Below are positions 46,236 through 54,924 of a DNA stretch of 64,000 bases, in pieces. Made by a program: the position numbers and the translations under genes. This stretch comes from Alloactinosynnema sp. L-07. GTDB taxonomy: Bacteria > Actinomycetota > Actinomycetes > Mycobacteriales > Pseudonocardiaceae. Where the stretch lies: positions 2,232,001 to 2,296,000 of the forward strand of contig NZ_LN850107.1 in the NCBI RefSeq assembly GCF_900070365.1. Direction: 5' to 3'. Position 1 is the first letter of the stretch. The number at the start of each line of letters is the position of its first letter. The notes below the pieces were generated by a model. That model worked only from the letters and a program-made list of their open reading frames with translations, made no database searches and was not told the origin of the DNA.

Positions 46236-47177
46236 ATGGAACGGCCCCGTATCTCCGTCGTCGGCCTCGGGAAGTCCTATGGACCCCTGGCCGCGCTGAC
46301 GAACGTCAACCTGAAGGTGGGCGCGGGGACGGTGCTCGGTGTGCTCGGCCACAACGGCGCCGGGAAGACGACGCTGATCGACATCCTGGCGACCCGCACT
46401 CGCCCGACTGCCGGGTCGGCGACGGTGTGCGGGTGGGACGTGGTCCGCTACGGCGAGAAGGTGCGCCGCTGCATCGGCATGTCCAGCCAGTTCACCTCGG
46501 TGGACGAGACGATGTCGGGCCGGGCCAACCTGATCCTGGTCGCCCGCCTGCTTGGGGCCACCGCCAAACAGGCCGCGGCCCGCGCCGACGAACTGCTGGC
46601 CGTGTTCGGTCTGGCCGAGGCCGCCAAACGCAAGCCCGCCACCTACTCCGGCGGGATGCGGCGCAGGCTGGACTTGGCCGCCGGGATGCTGGGCAGGCCG
46701 GAGGTTCTGTTCCTGGACGAGCCGTCCACCGGTCTGGACCCGGTGAGCCGGTCGGAGCTGTGGACGTTCATCGAGCGGCTGGCCCGCGACGGCACCTCGG
46801 TGGTGCTGACCACTCAGTACCTGGAGGAGGCCGACCGGCTGGCGGGCGAGCTGGTCGTCCTGGCCGGCGGGCACGTGGTGGCGAGGGGAACGCCCGCCGC
46901 GCTCAAGGCGAAGGTCGGCAGCCGCTCGGCCAAGGTCACCTTCGCCGACGTGCCGACCACCCGCAACGCCGCGGGCGCGCTGGCCTACGCCGGGATCCAC
47001 GCCCAGCCGGAGGAGGCGTTCTGCGCGATCGTCGTGCCGGTCGCCGCCGGGCACCACATCACCGGACTCGTACGCGCGCTGGACAAATGGGGCATCGCGC
47101 CCACCGACCTGACCGTCACCGAACCGACCCTGGACGACGTCTACCTCGCGCTGCACAGGGCGGCGCGGACCGCGTGA
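46236..47177 (+). CDS. DrrA-type ABC exporter ATPase
   Basis: 313 residues. Walker A GHNGAGKTT, signature YSGGMRRRLDLAAGML, Walker B VLFLDEPSTGLDP, H-loop region VLTTQYLEEADRL, then a C-terminal regulatory extension (225-313) ending TEPTLDDVYLALHRA, as in DrrA daunorubicin-resistance ATPases. ATG 46236 is favoured; GTG 46221 is an alternative start in frame. It overlaps the permease gene (GTGA). Together they should export a hydrophobic compound; the compound is not encoded nearby. Confidence 0.9.
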   Translation: MERPRISVVGLGKSYGPLAALTNVNLKVGAGTVLGVLGHNGAGKTTLIDILATRTRPTAGSATVCGWDVVRYGEKVRRCIGMSSQFTSVDETMSGRANLILVARLLGATAKQAAARADELLAVFGLAEAAKRKPATYSGGMRRRLDLAAGMLGRPEVLFLDEPSTGLDPVSRSELWTFIERLARDGTSVVLTTQYLEEADRLAGELVVLAGGHVVARGTPAALKAKVGSRSAKVTFADVPTTRNAAGALAYAGIHAQPEEAFCAIVVPVAAGHHITGLVRALDKWGIAPTDLTVTEPTLDDVYLALHRAARTA

Positions 47178-48034
47178 GCCGCCACGCCATCAAGACGCGC
47201 AAGCGGGCCGACGACACCGTCGTGCTCTATGTCGGCGACCTCCGCATCAGCACCGACTGGGGCGGCAGTTCCCTGCTCACCCAGATCCGGGTGCTGACCG
47301 GCCGGTCGTTGCGCACCGCGTTCGGCGACTACCGGCTGGTGTTCTTCGGGCTGCTGCAACCGGTGGTGATGCTGCTGCTGTTCAGCCAGGTGTTCAGCGG
47401 CCTTGGCGCGATGCCCGGCGTGGTCGAGTACTCGGGCTACATCAACTTCCTGATGCCCGCCACGCTGGTGAACATCGCCATGACCACGGCGATGAGTTCC
47501 GGGGTCGGCATGCTCACCGAGATCTACACCGGCTTCATCGGCAGGCTGCGGTCGATGCCGATCAACCTGTTCGCCCTGCTGGTGGCGCGCACCCTGTCCG
47601 ACGCGGTGCGGCTGCTGGTGCAACTGGTGGTGACGGTCGCCGCCGCGGTGGCGTTCCTCGGCTTCACCCCGGCCGGGGCGGGCGGTGTGGTCGCGGCGGT
47701 CCTGCTGACCGTGGTCGTCGGCTGGGGCCTCGGCTGGATCTTCGTCGCTCTGGCCACCTGGCAGGGCAAACCCGAGACGATGCAGGCGATCTCGTTCATC
47801 GTGATGTTCCCGCTGATGTTCGCCTCCAGCGCGTACGTCCCGGTCGAGGCGATGCCGGGCTGGATCCGCACGGTGTCCACGGTCAACCCGGTCACCTACG
47901 CCATCGACACGACCCGCGCGCTGTCGCTGGACAAGCCGCTGGGCTGGTCACTGGCCGCGGCCCTGGGATTGGTGGCGGTCACCGCGACCGTCGGCGCTCT
48001 GCTGGCCGCCAGAAACTTCCGCCGAACGCGCTGA
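47174..48034 (+). CDS. DrrB-type ABC-2 permease
   Basis: 286 residues. A cytoplasmic N-terminus (1-50) and six membrane helices (FFGLLQPVVMLLLFSQVF, NFLMPATLVNIAMTTAMSSGVGM, LVQLVVTVAAAVAFLGF, GVVAAVLLTVVVGWGLGWIFVAL, AISFIVMFPLMFASSAYVP, LAAALGLVAVTATVGALLAARNF). The ABC-2 segment SAYVPVEAMPGWIRTVSTVNPVTY is typical. Starts at GTG 47174 within the end of the ATPase gene. A strong terminator follows. Confidence 0.9.
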   Translation: MSRHAIKTRKRADDTVVLYVGDLRISTDWGGSSLLTQIRVLTGRSLRTAFGDYRLVFFGLLQPVVMLLLFSQVFSGLGAMPGVVEYSGYINFLMPATLVNIAMTTAMSSGVGMLTEIYTGFIGRLRSMPINLFALLVARTLSDAVRLLVQLVVTVAAAVAFLGFTPAGAGGVVAAVLLTVVVGWGLGWIFVALATWQGKPETMQAISFIVMFPLMFASSAYVPVEAMPGWIRTVSTVNPVTYAIDTTRALSLDKPLGWSLAAALGLVAVTATVGALLAARNFRRTR

Positions 48035-48072
48035 ACGCGAAACTGCCCTGGGCTCCCGGGGCAGTTTCGCGT
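48035..48072 (+). terminator. Strong terminator of the DrrAB-type operon
   Basis: ACGCGAAACTGCCC (48035-48048) is the exact reverse complement of GGGCAGTTTCGCGT (48059-48072): a 14-bp stem with a 10-nt loop starting right after the stop. Confidence 0.8.
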
Positions 48073-48177
48073 CGATGACCGGCACCTAAGGGGACCGTGA
48101 CAGCAGCTGGCCACGGTTACCCACTATCCGCAACATTCGCTCGGCTGGTGACCAAGCTTAGAATTTCGGGGAGGCGG

Positions 48178-48723
48178 TCAAGCGCCTTCGACCCTTTGGC
48201 AGGTGGCCGCAGAGGCGAACGCGGTGGCCAGTTCTGGGTTGCTCTTGAGGTCCTTGGCCGGGCCCTCGTTGTCGGTCAGTTGGCTCATGACCTTGCTGAT
48301 GTCGCTGATCGCGGCCTGGAACGTGACGGTGTCGGTGACCGGCGCGGCCTGCAGCTTGGTCTTCGCGGTGTCCACTGTGGACCTGGTGGTGGTCACCGTG
48401 GTCATCGCCTTGTCCAGGGCGGCCTGGCCGTCGGTGACCGGTGGCGTGCCCGCGGTCTTGAGTCCCTCGGAGACGCCGCCCAGCGCGTCGGACAGTGAGC
48501 CGAGGTAGACCACCAGGCTGTCCTTGGCCGCCTGCGGGTTGCTCGGGTCGACCGCGGGGAGCTGGGACAGCTTGGCCGCGCCCGCGTCGATCGCCTTGCA
48601 CACCTGCTCCGACCACGCGATCGCCGGTGCGTTGGCCTGCGGTCCCTTGTCCGAACCGCACGCGGCCGCGGTGGCACAGGTGCACATTGCCAGCGTGGCC
48701 GCGGCGATCACACGTCGAATCAT
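48178..48723 (-). CDS. Helical lipoprotein of unknown function
   Basis: 181 residues. A signal (MIRRVIAAATLAMCTCATAAACGSDKG) has candidate lipobox cysteines; ATAAAC is the likelier cleavage site. The mature part is mostly predicted helix with evenly spaced Ala/Thr/Lys (VCKAIDAGAAKLSQL, ALDKAMTTVTTTRSTVDTAKTKLQAA, ISDISKVMSQLTDNEGPAKDL) and a C-terminal Cys that may pair with an N-terminal one. GGAAG precedes the ATG. It is divergent from the first PucR-type regulator. No family recognised. Confidence 0.7.
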   Translation of the reverse strand: MIRRVIAAATLAMCTCATAAACGSDKGPQANAPAIAWSEQVCKAIDAGAAKLSQLPAVDPSNPQAAKDSLVVYLGSLSDALGGVSEGLKTAGTPPVTDGQAALDKAMTTVTTTRSTVDTAKTKLQAAPVTDTVTFQAAISDISKVMSQLTDNEGPAKDLKSNPELATAFASAATCQRVEGA

Positions 48724-49010
48724 GTTCGCTTCCTCTTCCAAGACAGGCGCCGAATAGCGAATGAACCGGGCGGGGAATACGGCCGCGGCGTGGATTCGCA
48801 CGTTACTGGCGCGTGACGAAGGCGAGCAAGCACGATATTGATCATCACGGCGGTTTTGTCAGCGGGGCACAGAAACCCGTCGGGCCGTTGTTCGTTCCTG
48901 ACACCCGAGTTTGACACGTCAAGGCAGGCATCCTTAACGTTGAGCGCACAAAGTTCACTGTCATTCGACGTTGTCATTCATGCGTTCTCAATGATAAGGC
49001 GGGGACGAGT

Positions 49011-50246
49011 ATGGCGATTCAGCCGGGCGCACCGGCCAAAGACCGGGCCACGGCACTGTGGGCGTCGCTGCCGCGCGAACTGGTGAGCAAGTTCCACCCG
49101 ATGGTCGGCCAGCTGACCAGGGAGATGATCCGCGAGATCCAACTGGCGGTGCCCGAGTACGCGCGTCCGCTCAAAGGCCACTTCGGCGCGATCATGACCG
49201 CCGGGGTGGAGCAGTCGGTGCTGCACATCCTCGACACCGTCGGCGTCGGCGGTTCCCCCGACGAGAACTGGGCCGCGGTGTTCCGGCGACTGGGCCGCGT
49301 CGAGTTCGCCGAGGGTCGCAGCCTGGACTGCCTGCAGACCGCCTACCGGGTCGGCGGCCGGGTGGCGTGGCGGCACGTGGCCGCCTGGGGCCAGCAGCAA
49401 CGGCTGCCCACCGCCATGTTCACCGTGGCCGCTGAAGCGATCTTCGCCTATGTCGACGAGATCTCCACCCTGTCCATCGAGGGCTACACCCAGGCCCAGG
49501 CCGAGTCCGCGGGTGTGGCGGAAAGACGCCGACAACGACTCCTCGACCTGCTGATCACCGAACCGCGCGCGCCGCGTCACGCCATCGTCAAACTGGCCGA
49601 CCAGGTCAAGTGGAAGCTCCCGGGCAAGGTCGCCGCGATCGCGCTCGAACGCTCCGACGATGCCGACTACGAGCAGTCGCTGCCCCGCCTTCCCGACATA
49701 TTGATGGACCTCGACAGCGACAACCCGTGCATGATCAGCCCCGACCCCGCCGAGCACCTGCACCGACTGTCCGGCCACCTGCGCGGCCTGCGGGTCTGCG
49801 TAGGCCCGTCCGTGTCGCTGGCCGATGTCCCGTCGTCGCTGCGCTGGGCGCGGCGGGCGATGAACTACGTCGAACAGGGCGTGCTGCCCGACAAGCAGAT
49901 CACCTGGTGTCGCGACCACCTGTCGACGCTGTGGCTGCTGGCCGACGAGTTCCTGGTCGAGCAGCTCCTCGAACGGACCCTGGCCCCGCTGACCGGGCTC
50001 ACCGACAAGCAGCGGGCAAGCACCATGGACACGGTCCTGGCGTGGCTGGAGACCCGCGGCAGCGCGCCCGCGATGGCCGACCGGCTCAACATCCACCCAC
50101 AAACCGTTCGTTATCGTATGAAACTGGTCGACAAACTTTTCGGCGCCCAGCTGGAGAACGCCAACTCGCGACTCGACCTGGAGATCGCGCTGCGTGTTCG
50201 GCGCATCGCCACTAAGGTCCGCACAGCAAACCCGCACCTCGTTTAA
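49011..50246 (+). CDS. PucR/CdaR-type transcriptional regulator, paralogue 1
   Basis: 411 residues. N-terminal sensing domain (about 1-170; AYRVGGRVAWRHVAAWGQQQRLPTAMFTVAAEAIFAYVDEISTLSIEGY), a middle GGDEF-like region, and a C-terminal PucR helix-turn-helix (345-400; LETRGSAPAMADRLNIHPQTVRYRMKLVDKLFG). Single HTH_30 proteins of this shape regulate purine, sugar-acid or antibiotic genes. It is followed by a clear paralogue on the same strand. TTCGACGTTG occurs upstream of both genes (48964 and 50288). A 287-bp upstream gap contains no other gene. Confidence 0.85.
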   Translation: MAIQPGAPAKDRATALWASLPRELVSKFHPMVGQLTREMIREIQLAVPEYARPLKGHFGAIMTAGVEQSVLHILDTVGVGGSPDENWAAVFRRLGRVEFAEGRSLDCLQTAYRVGGRVAWRHVAAWGQQQRLPTAMFTVAAEAIFAYVDEISTLSIEGYTQAQAESAGVAERRRQRLLDLLITEPRAPRHAIVKLADQVKWKLPGKVAAIALERSDDADYEQSLPRLPDILMDLDSDNPCMISPDPAEHLHRLSGHLRGLRVCVGPSVSLADVPSSLRWARRAMNYVEQGVLPDKQITWCRDHLSTLWLLADEFLVEQLLERTLAPLTGLTDKQRASTMDTVLAWLETRGSAPAMADRLNIHPQTVRYRMKLVDKLFGAQLENANSRLDLEIALRVRRIATKVRTANPHLV

Positions 50247-50414
50247 CGCGTTTCGACAATACTCGCGGAGAATATGCGGCAATCGTGTTCGACGTTGGTT
50301 TACCCGCGACGTCGCCGGTATATTCCATTCTCGCGATGTCGAGTGCGCGTCGGCGATTTGTCTCCAGCCGCGATCGGGGGTTTCCCGGGCTCGAACCCAA
50401 CGTACGGGAGGCCG

Positions 50415-51725
50415 ATGGTGGCGGGGCCAGATCAGGAGAGCGCGACCGGCAGGCCGGTCCGCATCGCCTTCGACTCACTGCTCTCCGCCGCCCCCGCCCG
50501 CCGCTCCGACGACCTGGTCGACCTGTGGTCCCAGCTGCCGCGTGAACTCGCCATCCTGTTCCGCCCCACCGCCCAAGACCTGGCCCAGGAGATCCTCCGG
50601 GAGATCCGGCTGACCATCCCGGCGCTGGCCAAGCCGGTGGAGAGCGCGGCCGGAAAGTCCATTGTGGAGGGTATCCAGCAGGCGATCCTGCAGTTCGTCG
50701 ACCGGCTCGCCGACCCCACCGCGCCGCAGGCCGACCGCGCCCAGCTCTTCCGCGACCTGGGCCTGCACGAGATCTACGAGGGGCCGATCCTCGACGTGCT
50801 GCAGATGGCCTACCGGGTCGGCGCCCGCGTCGCGTGGCGGCACATGGCCCGCGTGGGCGAGCGGGCCGGGGTGCCGACCACGACGCTGTGCCTGCTCGCC
50901 GAGGCGATCTTCGCCTACATCGACGAGCTGTCGGCGCTGTCGATCGAGGGACACGCCTCCGCGCAGGCCCGCGCCGTCGGGATCGTGGAGCGCCGACGCA
51001 GGCAACTGCTGGAACTGCTGCTATCGGCCGCAGGCGACGCCAAACAACTGCCCAGTCGGCGGCTCGCGGACGCGGCCAAGTGGCCGGTTCCCCCGCGGGT
51101 CGTCGCGGTCGCCATCGACCTCGACGAAGACCCCGCGGAGTACCCGGCGGCCCAGTTCGACCCGCGGATCCTGGTCGATCTCGAAGGACAGGAACCGTGC
51201 CTGCTCGCCGCCGAGGAACACCAGGACGCGTTCAAGGATCTGCCAACGGACCTGCCCGGCTGGCGGGCGGCTGTCGGCCCCGCGGTCGACGCCACCGACG
51301 CCGGGGAATCGCTGCGGTGGGCGCGGCGGACCCTGGCGCTGGTCGATCGGGGGATCCTGCCCGCCGCCCAGGTGACCTGGTTCGACAACCACATGTCGTC
51401 GCTGTGGCTGCTCAACGACCCGCTGCTGGTCGCCGAGATCATCGAACGGGCGCTCGCGCCGATGGCGAAGCTAACGACCAAGCAACGGCGAAAGCTGAGC
51501 GAGACCCTGCTGACCTGGCTGGAGACCCGCGGCAGCGCGCCCGAGATCGCCCAGTTGCTGGATATCCACCCCCAGACCGTCCGCTACCGGATGCGGCAGT
51601 TGGACCGCCTGTTCGGGTCCCGGCTGAACAACCCCGACGTCCGGTTCGACCTGGAAGTGGCCCTGCGCGCGCAACGAACCCACGACCGCCAGGACCACGA
51701 TCCCGACGACGACGATGAGGACTGA
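50415..51725 (+). CDS. PucR/CdaR-type transcriptional regulator, paralogue 2
   Basis: 436 residues, homologous to the preceding gene over nearly its whole length (AYRVGARVAWRHMARVGERAGVPTTTLCLLAEAIFAYIDELSALSIEGHASAQA; LETRGSAPEIAQLLDIHPQTVRYRMRQLDRLFGSRLNNPDVRFDLEVAL). The C-terminus is a very acidic tail (DHDPDDDDED). ATG 50415 or the adjacent GTG 50418 would serve; GGGAGG favours the latter spacing. It probably arose by tandem duplication. Targets unknown; the convergent neighbour is an Old Yellow Enzyme gene 3 bases away. Confidence 0.85.
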   Translation: MVAGPDQESATGRPVRIAFDSLLSAAPARRSDDLVDLWSQLPRELAILFRPTAQDLAQEILREIRLTIPALAKPVESAAGKSIVEGIQQAILQFVDRLADPTAPQADRAQLFRDLGLHEIYEGPILDVLQMAYRVGARVAWRHMARVGERAGVPTTTLCLLAEAIFAYIDELSALSIEGHASAQARAVGIVERRRRQLLELLLSAAGDAKQLPSRRLADAAKWPVPPRVVAVAIDLDEDPAEYPAAQFDPRILVDLEGQEPCLLAAEEHQDAFKDLPTDLPGWRAAVGPAVDATDAGESLRWARRTLALVDRGILPAAQVTWFDNHMSSLWLLNDPLLVAEIIERALAPMAKLTTKQRRKLSETLLTWLETRGSAPEIAQLLDIHPQTVRYRMRQLDRLFGSRLNNPDVRFDLEVALRAQRTHDRQDHDPDDDDED

Positions 51726-51728
51726 GCG

Positions 51729-52832
51729 TTACCTGGGCCAGCCGCTCGCCGGGTAGTCGACGTAGCCGCCCGCCGAACCGGTGTAGTACGTGGCCGGATC
51801 CCCCTCGGCCAGGCCGTGGTCGAGCGCGAAGCGGGTCACCAGGTCCGGGTTGGCGATGAAGTGCCGCGCGAACGACACCGCGTCGGCGACCCCGGTCGAC
51901 ACCGCCGCGTTGGCCGTCGCGCGGTCAAAGCCGTTGTTGGCGATCAGCGGGCCCGCGAACAGCTTCCGATAACGCGCGATGGCCGCAAGGTCCGCGATGT
52001 CATCGACCGGATCGGCTCCCCGCAGGTGCAAATACGCCACCGGGTGTTCGTTGAGCTCGGCCACGACGACGTCATAGTCGGCCAGAGTCCGCTCGTCAGG
52101 CGCGAACCGGTCACTCGACGTCCAGTAGGGCGACAGGCGGACGCCGACACAACGGCGACTCCAGGCGTCGGCCACCGCGTCGATGATCTCGAAGAGCAGG
52201 CGGCCGCGCCCGGCGATGTCGCCGCCATAGGAGTCGGTGCGCAGGTTCAGCCCCGGGTTGAGGAACTGCGGGATCAGGAATGACCCGATGCCCAGGATCT
52301 CCACCCCGTCGAACCCGGCGCGGCGCGCGTTAGCCGCGGCCGAACCGAAGTCGGCGACCGCCTGGTCGATGTCGGCGACTGTCATCGCGCGGGGTGTCGG
52401 GGTGTCCCTGGGCCCAGTCGCGGTGTAGACCGTCTCATGTGGATTGACCGCTGACGGGCCCGTGGGCAGGTCGCCGCCGAGGTGGTCGGGGTGCGACACC
52501 GCCCCGGAGTGCCACAGCTGGCAGACGATCCGGCCGCCGAGCGCGTGCACGACCTCGGTGACCCGCCGCCACGCGCCCACCTGCTCCTCGCTGTAGACGC
52601 CGGGCACGTTGACGAAGCCGATCGCACGCTCGCTGACCCAAGTCCCCTCGGTGACGATGAGCCCCGCACTGGCCCGCTGCGCGTAATAGGCGACGTGCAG
52701 GTCTGTCGGCGCGAGGGCTGCGTTGGCGGCGCGCGCCCGCGTTGTGGGAGCCATCACGACCCGGTTGGGCAGATGCAGGTCGCCGAGGTCGGCCGGGCGC
52801 AGCAGCGGCTGGTCGTGCAGCGTGGAGATCAT
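51729..52832 (-). CDS. Old Yellow Enzyme family NADH:flavin oxidoreductase
   Basis: 367 residues, an FMN-binding TIM barrel. Markers: LPNRVVMAPTTRARA, GLIVTEGTWVSERAIGFVNVPGVYSEEQVGAWR, CQLWHSGAVSHPDH, the substrate-binding GIGSFLIPQFLNPGLNLRTDSYGGD and phosphate-binding FARHFIANPDL. It reduces activated C=C bonds with NAD(P)H. The usual active-site His-Asn/His pair is changed in GIGSFLIPQF (normally HxAHGYLL), so the substrate may differ. Divergent from a SigJ/ECF41-type sigma gene, a frequent partner of oxidoreductase genes. Confidence 0.9.
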   Translation of the reverse strand: MISTLHDQPLLRPADLGDLHLPNRVVMAPTTRARAANAALAPTDLHVAYYAQRASAGLIVTEGTWVSERAIGFVNVPGVYSEEQVGAWRRVTEVVHALGGRIVCQLWHSGAVSHPDHLGGDLPTGPSAVNPHETVYTATGPRDTPTPRAMTVADIDQAVADFGSAAANARRAGFDGVEILGIGSFLIPQFLNPGLNLRTDSYGGDIAGRGRLLFEIIDAVADAWSRRCVGVRLSPYWTSSDRFAPDERTLADYDVVVAELNEHPVAYLHLRGADPVDDIADLAAIARYRKLFAGPLIANNGFDRATANAAVSTGVADAVSFARHFIANPDLVTRFALDHGLAEGDPATYYTGSAGGYVDYPASGWPR

Positions 52833-52903
52833 CGGAACTCGCCTTCTGTCGGTGCTGTCGTGTCTCATCCCGGTCGACGGGCGGCGGTGCGGAAAGGTGA
52901 CCG

Positions 52904-53779
52904 ATGGACGAGCTGGCAGCACGGTTCGAGTCCCACCGCACCCACTTGCGCGGCGTGGCCTACCGGATGCTCGGCTCAGCACCCGAGGCCGAGGACGCGG
53001 TCCAGGAAGCCTGGTTCCGACTCAGCCGAACCGACGTCAGCGCGGTGGACAACCTGGCCGCCTGGCTGACCACGGTGGTGTCGCGAATTTGCCTCGACCT
53101 GCTGCGTTCACGGGCCGCCAGACGGGAAGACACCGTCGGAGAAGTCCCCGACCGAATCGCCGAAGCAGGCGACCCACAAGCCGAGGCGATACTGGTCGAC
53201 TCGGTCGGGCGCGCCCTGCTGGTGGTCCTCAACACCCTCAGCCCCGCCGAACGAGTCGCTTTCGTGCTACACGACCTGTTCGCCGTCCCATTCGACCGAA
53301 TCGCCCCCATAGTCGGCCGCACCCCAGTCGCCACCAAAAAACTCGCCAGCCGCGCCCGCCAGCGGGTGCAGGGCACACCCGCGGTCTCAGAAGACCGGCT
53401 CACGCACCAGCGCCAGGTCGTGGACGCGTTCCTGGCCGCGGCCAGGGCGGGCGATTTGGACGGGCTGCTCGCGGTCCTCGCGCCCGACGTGGTCCGCCGC
53501 GCCGACGCCGCGGCTTTGCCCCTCGGGGTGGCGACCGTGGTCCGCGGCGCCCGCGCGGTGGCGGAGGAGACGGTCGTGCTGCGGCGCAACTCCCGGTTCG
53601 CGGTCCCGATGCTGGTCGACGGTGCCGTGGGCATCGTCGTGGCCCCGCACGGCCGCGTCCTGCTCGCGCTGATCGTCACGGTCGAGGACGGCCGGATCAC
53701 AAAGTACGACGTGGTCGCCGACCCGGCCCGGCTGCGCGGGCTCGACCTGGCCGCCCACTCCGGCGAGGACAGTGCCTAG
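52904..53779 (+). CDS. SigJ/ECF41-type sigma factor with C-terminal SnoaL-like domain
   Basis: 291 residues. Region 2 (LRGVAYRMLGSAPEAEDAVQEAWFRLSR), region 4 (LNTLSPAERVAFVLHDLFAVPFDRIAPIVGRTPVATKKLASRARQRV), and an extra C-terminal NTF2/SnoaL-like domain (about 165-280; VVDAFLAAARAGDLDGLLAVLAPDVV). In this class the extra domain replaces a separate anti-sigma factor. It is divergent from the Old Yellow Enzyme gene, which fits the habit of these factors to control a linked oxidoreductase. Promoter elements were not clear to me. Confidence 0.9.
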   Translation: MDELAARFESHRTHLRGVAYRMLGSAPEAEDAVQEAWFRLSRTDVSAVDNLAAWLTTVVSRICLDLLRSRAARREDTVGEVPDRIAEAGDPQAEAILVDSVGRALLVVLNTLSPAERVAFVLHDLFAVPFDRIAPIVGRTPVATKKLASRARQRVQGTPAVSEDRLTHQRQVVDAFLAAARAGDLDGLLAVLAPDVVRRADAAALPLGVATVVRGARAVAEETVVLRRNSRFAVPMLVDGAVGIVVAPHGRVLLALIVTVEDGRITKYDVVADPARLRGLDLAAHSGEDSA

Positions 53780-53781
53780 TG

Positions 53782-54417
53782 CTAGAGCGAGCGCAAGCCT
53801 GTGATCCGCCACCGGTCGTCGACCCGCTGTGCCTGGACGCTTAGCTGCGCGGCGCCCGAGCTGCTGACGTCGGTGTCGCCGCGGGTGGCGCTCTGGTCGA
53901 TGAACACCAGCAGCTGCGCGCGGTCGCCGGACAGCATCGTCACCCCGGAGATCGCGACGCGGGACCGCAGGCTCAGCTTCTGCTCGCCGGAGTGCCTGCG
54001 GACCTGGTCGAACAGCTTCTCGTACTGCGCCTTGGCATCGCCGACCAGCAGGTCCGCCGCGGCGTTCTCGGTGGTCTTGGTGTCGTCGAAGCGGTAGGAG
54101 AAGATCTGCTCCAAGCCCGCGTCGATCTCCTGCCCGACCTGCGACGTCGTGTCCACATCGACCAACGCGGAGTTGTCCGGGCCGACCCGCCCTGCGGCGA
54201 CCAGGGCGATCACCCCGGTGGCGACGAGCGCCACCGAAATCCCCACCAGCACCGCGAACGCCCGTCGAGACGGTGCGACCCCGCTGTCAGCCTCAACATC
54301 ATCTGGAAGGTCTTCGGCGGGTTCGACGTCCGGAACCGGATCCAGCACCGCCACCGCGGTCCGCCGTCGCGTCCCGGCCACCACCGGCCGCCGCTTGACA
54401 GGTTTTCCGTTGCGCAT
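53782..54417 (-). CDS. Mce-associated membrane protein 2
   Basis: 211 residues. A cytoplasmic basic/acidic N-terminus (1-55), one membrane helix (AFAVLVGISVALVATGVIALVAAG), and an exported alpha/beta domain (VDTTSQVGQEIDAGLEQIFSYRFDDTKTTENAAADLL ... VDDRWRITGLRSL), the Mam/Mce-associated pattern. GAGGAGG precedes ATG 54417. Last gene of the mce operon; these proteins are thought to stabilise or assist the Mce importer. Convergent with the SigJ/ECF41-type gene, 2 bases away. Confidence 0.8.
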   Translation of the reverse strand: MRNGKPVKRRPVVAGTRRRTAVAVLDPVPDVEPAEDLPDDVEADSGVAPSRRAFAVLVGISVALVATGVIALVAAGRVGPDNSALVDVDTTSQVGQEIDAGLEQIFSYRFDDTKTTENAAADLLVGDAKAQYEKLFDQVRRHSGEQKLSLRSRVAISGVTMLSGDRAQLLVFIDQSATRGDTDVSSSGAAQLSVQAQRVDDRWRITGLRSL

Positions 54418-54428
54418 CACGAACCTCC

Positions 54429-54923
54429 TCAAGCAGGCACGTAAGGAACCTGGGCAAGCCCGGTCAACTTCCACCCAGTGTCAGTGCGGGCCAAGTCCGC
54501 CTGGAACCGACTCCGCTTGGCCGCCTGCTCCCCCACCTCAGGCCTCACCACGATCTCCACAGCGGCGATCACCCGCGCGGTCCCGACCGTCACGTCCAAC
54601 TCCGTCACCGCGGCCTCCAAAACCGTCCCCGTGGTGACCGTCTTAGCCTTGGCGATCTGCTGCTTACTCGCATCCTGCGCCGATGACAGCTCCTCACGCA
54701 GCGGCCCGGCGGACACCTCAAGCCACCGCCCGAACCCAGCGTCGATGCTCTGATAGTCCAAAGTGGTCAGTGTGGCCACCCCGGACCGCCCCGCTTGCAG
54801 GGCAGCGTCACGAGCGACCTCGGCATCAAAGGGACGGCCCGCCTGCCACAACGTCCACCCACCCCACCCCGCGAACACCGCCGCCAGAACCACAAACACC
54901 ACACCCAACCGAAGACGAGTCAT
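54429..54923 (-). CDS. Mce-associated membrane protein 1
   Basis: 164 residues. N-terminal membrane anchor (LGVVFVVLAAVFAGWGGWTLW), then an exported domain (AALQAGRSGVATLTTLDYQSIDAGFGRWLEVSAGPLREEL ... RTDTGWKLTGLAQVPYVPA) like mycobacterial Mam proteins. GGGAG precedes ATG 54923. It begins one base after the mceF stop and precedes the second Mam gene, so it is part of the mce operon. Confidence 0.82.
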   Translation of the reverse strand: MTRLRLGVVFVVLAAVFAGWGGWTLWQAGRPFDAEVARDAALQAGRSGVATLTTLDYQSIDAGFGRWLEVSAGPLREELSSAQDASKQQIAKAKTVTTGTVLEAAVTELDVTVGTARVIAAVEIVVRPEVGEQAAKRSRFQADLARTDTGWKLTGLAQVPYVPA

Positions 54924-54924
54924 C

